From: Candidatus Epulonipiscium viviparus
GTDB taxonomy: Bacteria; Bacillota; Clostridia; Lachnospirales; Cellulosilyticaceae
Assembly (NCBI RefSeq): GCF_030708075.1
Contig: NZ_CP117982.1
Location: 682,001-746,000 of the forward strand
Length of the DNA stretch: 64,000 nt
Direction: 5' to 3'
Made by a program: the position numbers and the translations under genes. Below are positions 18,042 through 26,063 of the stretch, one piece after another (within the stretch, counting starts at the first letter, position 1; the number at the start of each line of letters is the position of its first letter). A model generated the notes under the pieces. It saw only the letters and a list, made by a program, of their open reading frames with translations. It was not told the DNA's origin and searched no databases.

Positions 18042-19457
18042 CTAGAAATCTATGCTATAGTAATTTTCGCCTGCAACCCAAATGACCTTGTCGTCAGTTG
18101 CAATAGGCTGAACGAATTGAGAAAGTTTTCCATCTTCAAATGTTTGGACATCTGAGAGCTTGGTGCCATATTCATTGATGGTGACGTATTTGAGGTTGCT
18201 ATCTGTTGCGATGGTGGTTATTGAATTATCGGGGTTGATAATATATTGGCAGTCTGTAAATTCCATCCACATAACCATAAAAGTGTTGTTATTTAAGTCG
18301 ACGAGTTTTGGGGTGCTGCCTAATGTATTTGTACCTGAATAATCTGTTAACGCAACTTGAGTGGTGTTGCTAGATTCTTTGCTGGTAACCAAAACGACGA
18401 TGTCGCGTTCTTCTTTTTTTAGACCAACAATGGCGGAGTTTGAGAAGTGATATTTTGGTTGATAGTCTATAGAATTTATTGCCGTAATGTAGTTGTGATC
18501 CGAGATGGCAAAGCCGCCCACTGTTAGCCCGGTTTGAGTAGCGCCGGGATAGCCTGGGATGTCAAAAATATTAATGGAGTCATCTTTTAGAGCATTGCCA
18601 TGATCGTATTGGGTAATTACAAGTGCTCGCGGAAAAGCATTGCCATGGTCGAGTAGGATAGCCTGATTATCATCGAACGCGGCGAACTGATTAAAAGAGT
18701 GGCTTACATTGTTGGGTTGAGCCCATCTGCTAGCACCAGCTAGTCTCACTTCTGCTAGCATAGAATTGGTGTCAATAGCTGCAGTAAACTGGGCCTGGTG
18801 ATGAACACCGCTTGCAGAGCTAAACATCGTTCTGGCAGTGTGAAGTAGAAGCATATTATTGTGGCTGGTTAGTGCGACATTGCCAAGCTGAAAGGGAGAT
18901 GTGATACTGGCCTCATCGGCTCTGATAGCAGCTGAGTCTAATAATTTAAATGCTTTGTCGTATTTGTTAATCTGGATAACTTTTAAATTGGCATCTTGTA
19001 GCCATTTTTCTGTGATGTTGCCGTTTTCAATAGAAATGTTTTTGCACTGAGATTGACCAGAAACTGTAAAATAGAAATCATCTGTTGCGTAAAATCCAGC
19101 ATATATTGGAAGATCTAAAGTTATGTATGTTGTGTCGAGCATTTCCAAAGTGTTTTGGTCAAATGCTTGTATAACGACTGTCTCATCGACAAATTCTAAT
19201 AATGGAGAGGGAGAAAGGTCTATATTAGCGATTGGAACTTCATATTCCTGTCCTTCTACATCCACCAAATATAAAAGATTATCTTCAATGAACAGAGAGC
19301 GTTTGGGTATACTGGCGGTTGGGGCAGTGCTAGAAGCTGGAGTGACTAGTTGATCGCGATATGATTGAGTGAGTTCTGTTACACTTTGCTCGGCAGTAGT
19401 ATTATACGCAATTGACATTACCATGATTGCTCCGATCACATTCAATTTTATTTTCAT
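18042..19457 (-). CDS. Secreted propeller-like protein of unknown function
   Basis: A 471-residue protein with a signal peptide (about 1-22, cut likely after NTTA) and no lipobox, so exported. The mature part is mostly beta-type. A central block (about 205-300), with LLHTARTMFSSASGVHHQ, then VSHSFNQFAAFD and a DHGNAFPR motif, resembles a recurring module I associate with large secreted Firmicutes proteins but cannot name. The start has AGGAGG at about 8 nt. It converges with the GH31 gene, their ends only 5 bp apart. Confidence 0.6.
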   Translation of the reverse strand: MKIKLNVIGAIMVMSIAYNTTAEQSVTELTQSYRDQLVTPASSTAPTASIPKRSLFIEDNLLYLVDVEGQEYEVPIANIDLSPSPLLEFVDETVVIQAFDQNTLEMLDTTYITLDLPIYAGFYATDDFYFTVSGQSQCKNISIENGNITEKWLQDANLKVIQINKYDKAFKLLDSAAIRADEASITSPFQLGNVALTSHNNMLLLHTARTMFSSASGVHHQAQFTAAIDTNSMLAEVRLAGASRWAQPNNVSHSFNQFAAFDDNQAILLDHGNAFPRALVITQYDHGNALKDDSINIFDIPGYPGATQTGLTVGGFAISDHNYITAINSIDYQPKYHFSNSAIVGLKKEERDIVVLVTSKESSNTTQVALTDYSGTNTLGSTPKLVDLNNNTFMVMWMEFTDCQYIINPDNSITTIATDSNLKYVTINEYGTKLSDVQTFEDGKLSQFVQPIATDDKVIWVAGENYYSIDF

Positions 19458-19491
19458 GTCAAAAATCCTCCTATTAAATAAATTTTGATTA

Positions 19492-19521
19492 ATTATATCA
19501 TGCTAGGTATCGCAGCCACAA
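19492..19521 (-). promoter_or_regulatory. Candidate promoter of the secreted propeller-like gene
   Basis: On the minus strand TTGTGG (19516-19521), an 18-bp spacer and TATAAT (19492-19497), about 35 nt upstream of the start codon. Confidence 0.5.
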
Positions 19522-19545
19522 TACAAAAGTGAGATTAAAAAAAAC

Positions 19546-19573
19546 TTTACAATCTTGTAACATGTGATATAAT
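19546..19573 (+). promoter_or_regulatory. Candidate promoter of the ECF S-component gene
   Basis: TTTACA (19546-19551), 16-bp spacer, TATAAT (19568-19573). In the roughly 50-nt leader a CCTTTAA stretch could pair with the TTAAGGAGG of the ribosome-binding site, hinting at translational control; I do not recognise a known riboswitch. Confidence 0.55.
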
Positions 19574-19629
19574 GGGATTAATAAAAACATTGCACCTTTA
19601 ATGGGCGATAGTTAAGGAGGGTTTATTTT

Positions 19630-20262
19630 ATGAAGACTAATACCAAAGCACTAACTCTTTTGGGGGTATTGCTAGCAGTTGAAATTTTGCTATCATACAC
19701 TCCACTCGGATTTATCCCGCTACCATTTATGAACGCCACGACAACTCATATTCCGGTAATTATTGGGGGCGTATTTTTGGGGCCTGTGGGCGGAGGAATT
19801 CTTGGCCTAGCTTTTGGATTGCTATCTATTTTGCGTGCAACGATGGCACCAACTCTTACATCGTTTGTATTTTCGCCATTTGTAAGCATAGGAGGAGTAG
19901 ACGGAAACTTTTGGAGCGTTGTCATTGCAATTGTTCCGAGAATTTTGATAGGAGTTCTGAGCTATTATGCATATGCTTTGTGCAAGAAATATAAGGTAAA
20001 AGATATGTTAGCCTACGCAGTAACAGGAATAGTGGGGTCGTTAACTAATACGATTTTTGTTATGGGGCTAATTTATGTATGTTTTGGTGAGCCATATGCG
20101 GCAGCTGTGGGAGTAGAAGCGGCGGCGTTGTTTGGATTTATCATGGGAATAGTGGGAATGAATGGCGTACCGGAGGCTATCATTGCTGCAATCATTGTTA
20201 GTATGCTTTGTAAAATTTTGAAACCGTTATTTAAGGGAGATTTAAGGTTAAGATTTAGGTAA
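19630..20262 (+). CDS. ECF transporter S-component (vitamin uptake)
   Basis: A 210-residue integral membrane protein with about six hydrophobic segments, the substrate-specific subunit of an energy-coupling-factor importer. The segment with TPLGFIPLPFMNATTTHIPV, followed by a glycine-rich GGVFLGPVGGGILGL helix, is typical of the S-component family and closest, from memory, to pantothenate-type (PanT) members, but the ligand is uncertain. The shared EcfA/EcfT module is not in the window. AAGGAGGG lies upstream of the ATG, and a strong terminator follows directly, so it is a single-gene unit. Confidence 0.78.
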   Translation: MKTNTKALTLLGVLLAVEILLSYTPLGFIPLPFMNATTTHIPVIIGGVFLGPVGGGILGLAFGLLSILRATMAPTLTSFVFSPFVSIGGVDGNFWSVVIAIVPRILIGVLSYYAYALCKKYKVKDMLAYAVTGIVGSLTNTIFVMGLIYVCFGEPYAAAVGVEAAALFGFIMGIVGMNGVPEAIIAAIIVSMLCKILKPLFKGDLRLRFR

Positions 20263-20269
20263 TTTGGAG

Positions 20270-20305
20270 GTGCCGTATCGATAGTTGATATGGCGCTTTT
20301 TTTTT
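20270..20305 (+). terminator. Terminator after the ECF S-component gene
   Basis: A 10-bp stem (20270-20279 with 20287-20296), a 7-nt loop and nine T residues. Confidence 0.85.
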
Positions 20306-20353
20306 GGGGATGCTATACTATTTATAAAATTAAGTTATAAAGGAAAAATTGTG

Positions 20354-20932
20354 ATGATCTCAGAAGCGCTTATAATAAATACAAATGCATTGAAGACGGC
20401 ATTGACAACGAATCTGCAAGCAAGCTATAAGTTATTTTGGTTTAAGAGTATTTTGATATGTTTAAACGAAAGGGCTAATTACTATTCTTTTAAGAAGCTT
20501 ATTTGTAGTATGATAGGAGAGGCTTGGAAATATGTAGATAAGGAAGAATTTCAGTTTCCAAGAGCAGATCAACTACCAGTCATAGTTCAAGTAATTCGGG
20601 AGAGGTATCCGGAGGTTAGTGCAGATAATATAACAAAGTTTGTAGACAAATTAGAGGATAAGGAATTATTAAAAAGGATTGATAACTTGGGTGCTGAAGT
20701 GCCATACCGATTTTTGACGGCATTTTTTGAAAAGGAATTGTTTGGGATACCCGACAAGCAAAAACGTCAAAGAATAAAAGAGTTAGCCCAAAATTCATGT
20801 TCGGCAGTATATGGATTTTGGAATGGTAAATACATCTGCGTAAATATGAGATGGCATAGATATCTATCATATAACAGAGCGCCCTTAATGCACTGTGTGG
20901 ATGAGTTGATATATAAAAAGCTGCAGCAATGA
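20354..20932 (+). CDS. Hypothetical protein, possibly related to the N-terminal part of HNH-type proteins
   Basis: A 192-residue protein. The frame is open further upstream into the preceding terminator, so the ATG at 20354 (or GTG 20351) after AAAGGAAA is preferred. It is helical and without signal peptide or membrane segments. Residues about 20-80 (SYKLFWFKSIL, then SFKKLICSMIGEAW) recall the N-terminal domain of some HNH endonuclease proteins of related bacteria. The His/Asn nuclease motif itself is not evident, so this would be a stand-alone or truncated domain. Function unknown. Confidence 0.5.
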   Translation: MISEALIINTNALKTALTTNLQASYKLFWFKSILICLNERANYYSFKKLICSMIGEAWKYVDKEEFQFPRADQLPVIVQVIRERYPEVSADNITKFVDKLEDKELLKRIDNLGAEVPYRFLTAFFEKELFGIPDKQKRQRIKELAQNSCSAVYGFWNGKYICVNMRWHRYLSYNRAPLMHCVDELIYKKLQQ

Positions 20933-21018
20933 ATATGGAAATCTGCCTTGAATCACCTTAAAATTAATGATAGCATAACAATGTGTCAAATAATAACATA
21001 AGAAAGTGAGAAAACAAC

Positions 21019-21300
21019 ATGAATAACGAAGATTTTTTTGATATGGAAATAGATGAGGAAGATTTTACAAGGTATTTTGAAGAAAAATTTAGTGAATCTT
21101 TTACACAGACATTTCGAAGCAGTTATAAAAAAAATCATCAAGAAAGTTATGATCAAGCTGTGAAGGAAGGAACAGTGGATAAGTGGCAAAAAAAACTTGA
21201 TAAATTGATAGAACAAAAATTGGAAAAATTTTTTGAAATGTACAATGTGTATAATAAAAGGAACCAAGAAAGAACACTTAGTGTTTGGAGCGGTAAGTAA
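21019..21300 (+). CDS. Small charged hypothetical protein
   Basis: A 93-residue, highly charged, probably helical protein: acidic at the start (several Asp/Glu in residues 3-20), Lys/Glu-rich later (about 55-75). AAAGTGAG about 8 nt upstream of the ATG could serve as the ribosome-binding site. It ends 21 bp before the altronate dehydratase gene and may be co-transcribed with it. No family recognised. Confidence 0.5.
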   Translation: MNNEDFFDMEIDEEDFTRYFEEKFSESFTQTFRSSYKKNHQESYDQAVKEGTVDKWQKKLDKLIEQKLEKFFEMYNVYNKRNQERTLSVWSGK

Positions 21301-21321
21301 GCTAAAGAAAGGGTAAAAACT

Positions 21322-22785
21322 GTGAAAAGTTATATCAAAATTAATAAAGATGACAACGTTGTAGTGGCGCTGACTGATCTACACAAAGGAGAAATGGTAG
21401 AAGGGATAGCCTTACTAGAAGAGATAGCACAAGGACACAAAGCTGCGATAGCCAATATAGTAGCGGGAGAGTGTGCGATCAAATATGGTGCACCAATCGG
21501 GTATGCAAAGGAAAATATAGCTGCAGGTGCGTGGGTGCATACGCATAATATAAAAACGACGCTTGGAGATATAAACGAATACACATATACGCCGGCAATC
21601 AAAGAATTGGCAATGGAGGCTCCAGCAGTATTTGAGGGCTATAAACGCAAGAATGGCAAAGTGGGGATAAGAAACGAGATTTTTATTATACCAACAGTTG
21701 GATGCGTAAATAATATAGCAGGAGAAATTGCAAGGCGCACCCAAAATTTACTGTGCACTAATATAGAAGCTATTGTAGCCTATTCGCATCCGTATGGCTG
21801 TTCGCAAATGGGTGAAGATCAGGAAAACACAAAAAAGATTTTGGCAAATTTAATAAATCATCCGAATGCAGGAGCCGTGTTGGTTTTAGGCTTGGGCTGC
21901 GAAAACTCAAATATAGAAGAACTGAAAAAGTATATTGGAGAATACGATCCGGAGCGCGTAAAATTTGTGGTCTGCCAAGAAGAAGACGATGAGATAGCCC
22001 ACTCGGTAGCAGTAGTGGAAGCCCTCGCTGCATATGCAAAGCAGTTTAAGAGAGAGACCTGTTGCACCAAAGATCTGATAGTAGGGTTAAAATGCGGTGG
22101 TTCAGATGGGTTATCCGGAATAACAGCGAATCCTGCAGTGGGAGAATTTTCAGATATTTTAATTGCCAAGGGCGGAATAACGATCTTAACAGAAGTGCCA
22201 GAAATGTTTGGAGCTGAGAGACTTCTTATGGACAGATGCGAAAGCGAAGAAGTGTTTTCGAAGACAGTAAAGCTGATCAATGATTTCAAGGAGTATTTTA
22301 TATCGCATAACCAGGTAGTCTATGAGAATCCGTCACCAGGAAATAAAAAGGGAGGAATTTCAACATTAGAAGATAAGTCGTTAGGATGCACACAAAAGGC
22401 AGGAAAAAGCAAAGTTGTAGATGTGCTAGAATATGGAGAAACGGCACATAAGGCGGGGCTAAATCTTCTAAGTTCGCCAGGCAACGATCTCGTAGCAGCA
22501 ACAGCGTTGGCAGCATCAGGTGCGCAAATCGTATTATTTACAACAGGCAGAGGAACGCCATTCGCATCTCCGGTGCCAACGATCAAGATATCATCAAATA
22601 GTGCGTTATCCAATAAGAAGCAAAAGTGGATAGATTTTGATTGCGGCAAGATGGCAACAGAAGAGGTAGAAATAGGCAAAGAGTTATTCGAGTATGTCCT
22701 TGCAGTGGCGAGCGGAAAAAAGGTAAATTCAGAGATATTGGGAATTCGAGATATGGCAATATTCAAGCAAGGGGTAACGTTATAA
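21322..22785 (+). CDS. uxaA: Altronate dehydratase
   Basis: Removes water from D-altronate to give 2-keto-3-deoxygluconate in the isomerase pathway of galacturonate breakdown. The 487-residue length fits full-length UxaA: an N-terminal SAF-type domain (about 1-95) and the large altronase/galactarate-dehydratase domain, with GVRNEI-like GIRNEIF, SHPYGCSQMG and LGLGCENSN motifs. The start is GTG 21322, with AAAGAAAGGG about 9 nt upstream. The reductase that makes altronate follows 42 bp downstream, so the two form an operon. The isomerase gene (uxaC) is not in the window. Confidence 0.92.
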   Translation: MKSYIKINKDDNVVVALTDLHKGEMVEGIALLEEIAQGHKAAIANIVAGECAIKYGAPIGYAKENIAAGAWVHTHNIKTTLGDINEYTYTPAIKELAMEAPAVFEGYKRKNGKVGIRNEIFIIPTVGCVNNIAGEIARRTQNLLCTNIEAIVAYSHPYGCSQMGEDQENTKKILANLINHPNAGAVLVLGLGCENSNIEELKKYIGEYDPERVKFVVCQEEDDEIAHSVAVVEALAAYAKQFKRETCCTKDLIVGLKCGGSDGLSGITANPAVGEFSDILIAKGGITILTEVPEMFGAERLLMDRCESEEVFSKTVKLINDFKEYFISHNQVVYENPSPGNKKGGISTLEDKSLGCTQKAGKSKVVDVLEYGETAHKAGLNLLSSPGNDLVAATALAASGAQIVLFTTGRGTPFASPVPTIKISSNSALSNKKQKWIDFDCGKMATEEVEIGKELFEYVLAVASGKKVNSEILGIRDMAIFKQGVTL

Positions 22786-22827
22786 GTTGCGTAAGTGGCA
22801 GAAGTATAATATGAAAGGGAATGTGTA

Positions 22828-24306
22828 ATGAAAACTTTGAACTATAAAACGTTAGCAGAACTAGGATTTGACGAATTTTTATTAACAGAGGGCAAGGAGC
22901 GAATTTTGCAATTTGGAGAAGGAAATTTCTTGCGTGCATTTGTTGATTATTTTGTGGATGTTATGAACGAGAAGGTGGGATTTGATACCAAGGTGGTGAT
23001 TGTTCAGCCGATTAAGCCTGGTTTGGCGCAGGTGATCAATGAGCAAGAAGGATTGTACACGCTGTATTTGAGAGGAAACGAAAAAGGGCATAAGGTAAAC
23101 GAAAAGCGCGTCATTTCTAGTGTAAGCCGATGCATTAACCCGTATGATGATTATAACGAATTTTTAGCGTTGGCAAAAGGGGAGGATATTCGTATAATCG
23201 CATCGAATACGACTGAGGCTGGGATTGCTTTTGATGCTGCATGCAAATTTGATGATGCGCCACCTGCAGCGTTTCCGGCTAAACTTACCAGATTTATGTA
23301 TGAGCGCTTTAAGGATAATAGGAAGGGATTTGTAATTTTATCTTGCGAGTTAATAGATGATAATGGCAAAGAGCTATTAAAGTGCGTTGAAGAGTATGCA
23401 AAGTTGTGGGCATTGGGCGATGACTTTGTTGCATGGGTGAGAGAGGAGAATATTTTTTGCTCAACTTTGGTGGATAGAATAGTAACAGGGTATCCGAGGG
23501 GAGAAGCCGAGGAGCTGTGTGAAGCGTTGGGATATCAAGATAATCTAATTGTGACAGCAGAAACATTTGGGTTTTGGGTGATAGAAGGGCCTAGCGCACT
23601 AGAAGCGGAGTTGCCATTTAAGGAAGCGGGATTGCCGGTGGTTATTACCGATAATCATAAGCCATATAAAGAGCGCAAGGTGAGGATTTTAAATGGTGCG
23701 CACACATCGATGGTGCTTGGAGCATATTTGGCGGGATTTGATATAGTGCGAGACTGCATGGGCGATGAAGTAGTGAGCGGATTTATGAATAAAGCGATAT
23801 TCGATGAGATCATCCCGACACTTTCGCTGCCTAAAGATGAGCTTGTGGAATTTGCAAATTCTGTAAAAGATAGATTTAATAACCCGTATATCGATCATAA
23901 GCTGCTAGATATTTCGCTCAACTCTACATCTAAATTGAAGGCTAGAATTTTGCCAACAGTCAAAGACTATGTTGCGAAGTTTGGCACATTACCAAAATGT
24001 CTAACTGCAGCATTTGCATTTTATATTGCCTTTTATAGAAGAGGAAAAACTATGGCAGAGAATGCGTTGATTGCAGAGCGCCACGGTGAGGAATATCGAG
24101 TAGTTGATGATGCGGCTGTGCTGCAATTTTTCTATAACAATAAAGATGTAGAGGTGGCGCAGTTGGTTCGTAAAGTATGTGAAAATGTAGAATTTTTTGG
24201 AGAAGACCTAGCAACAATCGATGGATTCTATGAGCTAGTGCTAGCAGATGTAGAGATCATTTTAAATGATGGCGCATATGCTCTGTTAGAAAAATTGGTG
24301 AAGTAG
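22828..24306 (+). CDS. uxaB: Tagaturonate reductase (altronate oxidoreductase)
   Basis: NAD-dependent reduction of D-tagaturonate to D-altronate, the step before UxaA. The 492-residue protein belongs to the polyol-specific long-chain dehydrogenase (mannitol dehydrogenase) family: N-terminal nucleotide-binding part with FGEGNFLRAF (about 29-38), and a catalytic region with the NGAHTSMV motif (about 290) and the conserved Lys in DNHKPYKERK shortly before it. AAAGGGA precedes the ATG. Its position right after uxaA favours tagaturonate over fructuronate (UxuB) as substrate, though the two enzymes are related. Confidence 0.9.
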   Translation: MKTLNYKTLAELGFDEFLLTEGKERILQFGEGNFLRAFVDYFVDVMNEKVGFDTKVVIVQPIKPGLAQVINEQEGLYTLYLRGNEKGHKVNEKRVISSVSRCINPYDDYNEFLALAKGEDIRIIASNTTEAGIAFDAACKFDDAPPAAFPAKLTRFMYERFKDNRKGFVILSCELIDDNGKELLKCVEEYAKLWALGDDFVAWVREENIFCSTLVDRIVTGYPRGEAEELCEALGYQDNLIVTAETFGFWVIEGPSALEAELPFKEAGLPVVITDNHKPYKERKVRILNGAHTSMVLGAYLAGFDIVRDCMGDEVVSGFMNKAIFDEIIPTLSLPKDELVEFANSVKDRFNNPYIDHKLLDISLNSTSKLKARILPTVKDYVAKFGTLPKCLTAAFAFYIAFYRRGKTMAENALIAERHGEEYRVVDDAAVLQFFYNNKDVEVAQLVRKVCENVEFFGEDLATIDGFYELVLADVEIILNDGAYALLEKLVK

Positions 24307-24340
24307 GCAAAGATGGCTATAATTTTTTTTAAAATTTGGC

Positions 24341-24369
24341 TTGTAATATTTTGTAGAATGATGTATGCT
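24341..24369 (+). promoter_or_regulatory. Candidate promoter of the alpha-L-fucosidase gene
   Basis: TTGTAA (24341-24346), 17-bp spacer, TATGCT (24364-24369), about 40 nt before the start. A moderate match only. Confidence 0.4.
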
Positions 24370-24409
24370 AGTTTTGGTAACCTAAATTTTTTTTTAAAAG
24401 GAGAAGTTT

Positions 24410-25951
24410 ATGAATCAATATTACGAGAACATGAAGAAATATCTTGAAAAGATTGATGATGTTATTGCAAAAGGTCCGCATAAGGATACTTGGGAATCGC
24501 TAGCAAATCATAAAGTACCTGATTGGTATCGAAATGCAAAGTTTGGTATATTTATCCATTGGGGAGTGTATGCAGTGCCCGCGTTTGGCAGCGAATGGTA
24601 TGCTCGCTTTGTGTATAAGCAAGATGCATTGCGTCGTGGATTAAATATGTTTGATCACCACGTAGAAAAATATGGACCTCATAAAGACTTTGGCTATAAA
24701 GATTTTGTGCCTATGTTTAAGGCAGAGAAATTTGATGCGGCAGAGTGGGCAGACCTCTTTAAAGAAGCAGGGGCGAGATTTGTTATGCCGGTTGCGGAGC
24801 ATCATGATGGATTCCAGATGTATGATAGCGATGTTTCTGAATGGTGTGCAACAAAAAAAGGTCCGATGAAAGATATCGTTGGTTTATTAAAACAAGAGTG
24901 TGAAAAGCGTGATATGGTTCTTACAACATCTTCTCATAGGGTGGAGCACTATTGGTTTATGTGTGGTGGACGTGAATTTGAAAGTGATTTCCAAAAGTAT
25001 CTTGATAAAGATGGAAATTTTGAATATGGCGATATGTATTGGCCATCATATCCAGAACCTTTTATGGCAAAATCAGAGGGAGTAACGACAGATCAGGGCT
25101 CTATTCATGTGGAAGGGATAGATCCAATTTTTATGGAAGACTGGTTAGTTAGAACTTGCGAGCTTGCAGATAAGTATCAGCCGCAAATAATGTACTTTGA
25201 TTGGTGGATTCAAATAGAACCAATGAAGCCATATCTTAAAAAATTTGCAGCATACTACTATAATCGTGCAGTAGAATGGGGCAAAGAAGTTACGATCAAC
25301 TATAAAAACGATGCATTCCAACACACGAGTGCCGTTAGAGATATCGAGCGCGGACAATTAGCAGATGTGTCGCCGTTTTTCTGGCAAAACGATACATCGG
25401 TTGCAAAGAACTCTTGGTGCTATACAGAAAATAACGATTATAAGCAATCATTTGAAGTAATTTGTGACTTAGTAGACGTGGTATCTAAAAACGGATCGCT
25501 GCTGTTAAATGTTGGGCCAAAAGCCGATGGAACGATTCCAGATCAAGACAAGCAAATTCTAAAAGATGTAGGTGCGTGGCTGAAAGTGAATGGCGAAGGC
25601 ATCTATGATTCGTATCCATTTAGAAAATATGGAGAAGGACCAATAGTAACAGAAGAAGGACACTTTACCGATACAAAGAGAAAATCTTTTACAACACAAG
25701 ACTTTAGATTTACCTACAAACCGAATGCGATGTATGTATTTGCAATGAAGTGGCCACAAGATGGAATCCTAAAAGTGAAGACATTTGGCTCAAAAGTTAA
25801 AAAATTTAATGCAAATATTTTAAAGGCAGAGGTGCTGGGATGCGATAAGCCGTGTGAGATAATAGAGTGTGATGAGCACCTAACTATTATTTCTAAGCAT
25901 AAAGCAGAAAATCCAAATTTACCAGTATGTGTCAAACTTACTATCGACTAA
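24410..25951 (+). CDS. Alpha-L-fucosidase, glycoside hydrolase family 29
   Basis: Releases L-fucose from fucosylated glycans. The 513-residue protein lacks a signal peptide, so it works inside the cell on imported oligosaccharides. GH29 landmarks are KFGIFIHWGVYAVPAFGSEWY (residues about 44-64), the EHHDGFQMYDS substrate loop and the likely nucleophile Asp264 in MYFDWW. The acid/base residue is not conserved enough across GH29 to assign. A C-terminal beta domain begins about residue 420. AAAAGGAGAA precedes the ATG. No fucose isomerase or kinase gene is nearby. Confidence 0.92.
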   Translation: MNQYYENMKKYLEKIDDVIAKGPHKDTWESLANHKVPDWYRNAKFGIFIHWGVYAVPAFGSEWYARFVYKQDALRRGLNMFDHHVEKYGPHKDFGYKDFVPMFKAEKFDAAEWADLFKEAGARFVMPVAEHHDGFQMYDSDVSEWCATKKGPMKDIVGLLKQECEKRDMVLTTSSHRVEHYWFMCGGREFESDFQKYLDKDGNFEYGDMYWPSYPEPFMAKSEGVTTDQGSIHVEGIDPIFMEDWLVRTCELADKYQPQIMYFDWWIQIEPMKPYLKKFAAYYYNRAVEWGKEVTINYKNDAFQHTSAVRDIERGQLADVSPFFWQNDTSVAKNSWCYTENNDYKQSFEVICDLVDVVSKNGSLLLNVGPKADGTIPDQDKQILKDVGAWLKVNGEGIYDSYPFRKYGEGPIVTEEGHFTDTKRKSFTTQDFRFTYKPNAMYVFAMKWPQDGILKVKTFGSKVKKFNANILKAEVLGCDKPCEIIECDEHLTIISKHKAENPNLPVCVKLTID

Positions 25952-25981
25952 AATTAATGCCTCTTCAAAATTTGGAGAGGC

Positions 25982-26007
25982 AAAAAAAGAGAGAGCCAAA
26001 GCCCTCT
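25982..26007 (-). terminator. Terminator of stalk-protein gene A
   Basis: On the minus strand a 7-bp stem (26001-26007 with 25990-25996, one G.U) and 4-nt loop are followed by C and seven T. Confidence 0.75.
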
Positions 26008-26063
26008 TAAGCAAATGAATAATTTAAATAGAGAAATATAAAAACACGAATACAAAATACATA

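Noticed and set aside
19574-19629. Known riboswitch in front of the ECF gene
   Set aside because: The leader is too short for most vitamin riboswitches and I could not match a known consensus; only possible occlusion of the ribosome-binding site remains.
25957-25988. Plus-strand terminator for the fucosidase gene (GCCTCT ... AGAGGC hairpin)
   Set aside because: The hairpin is followed by A residues, not T, on the plus strand; those A residues belong to the leftward terminator of stalk gene A.
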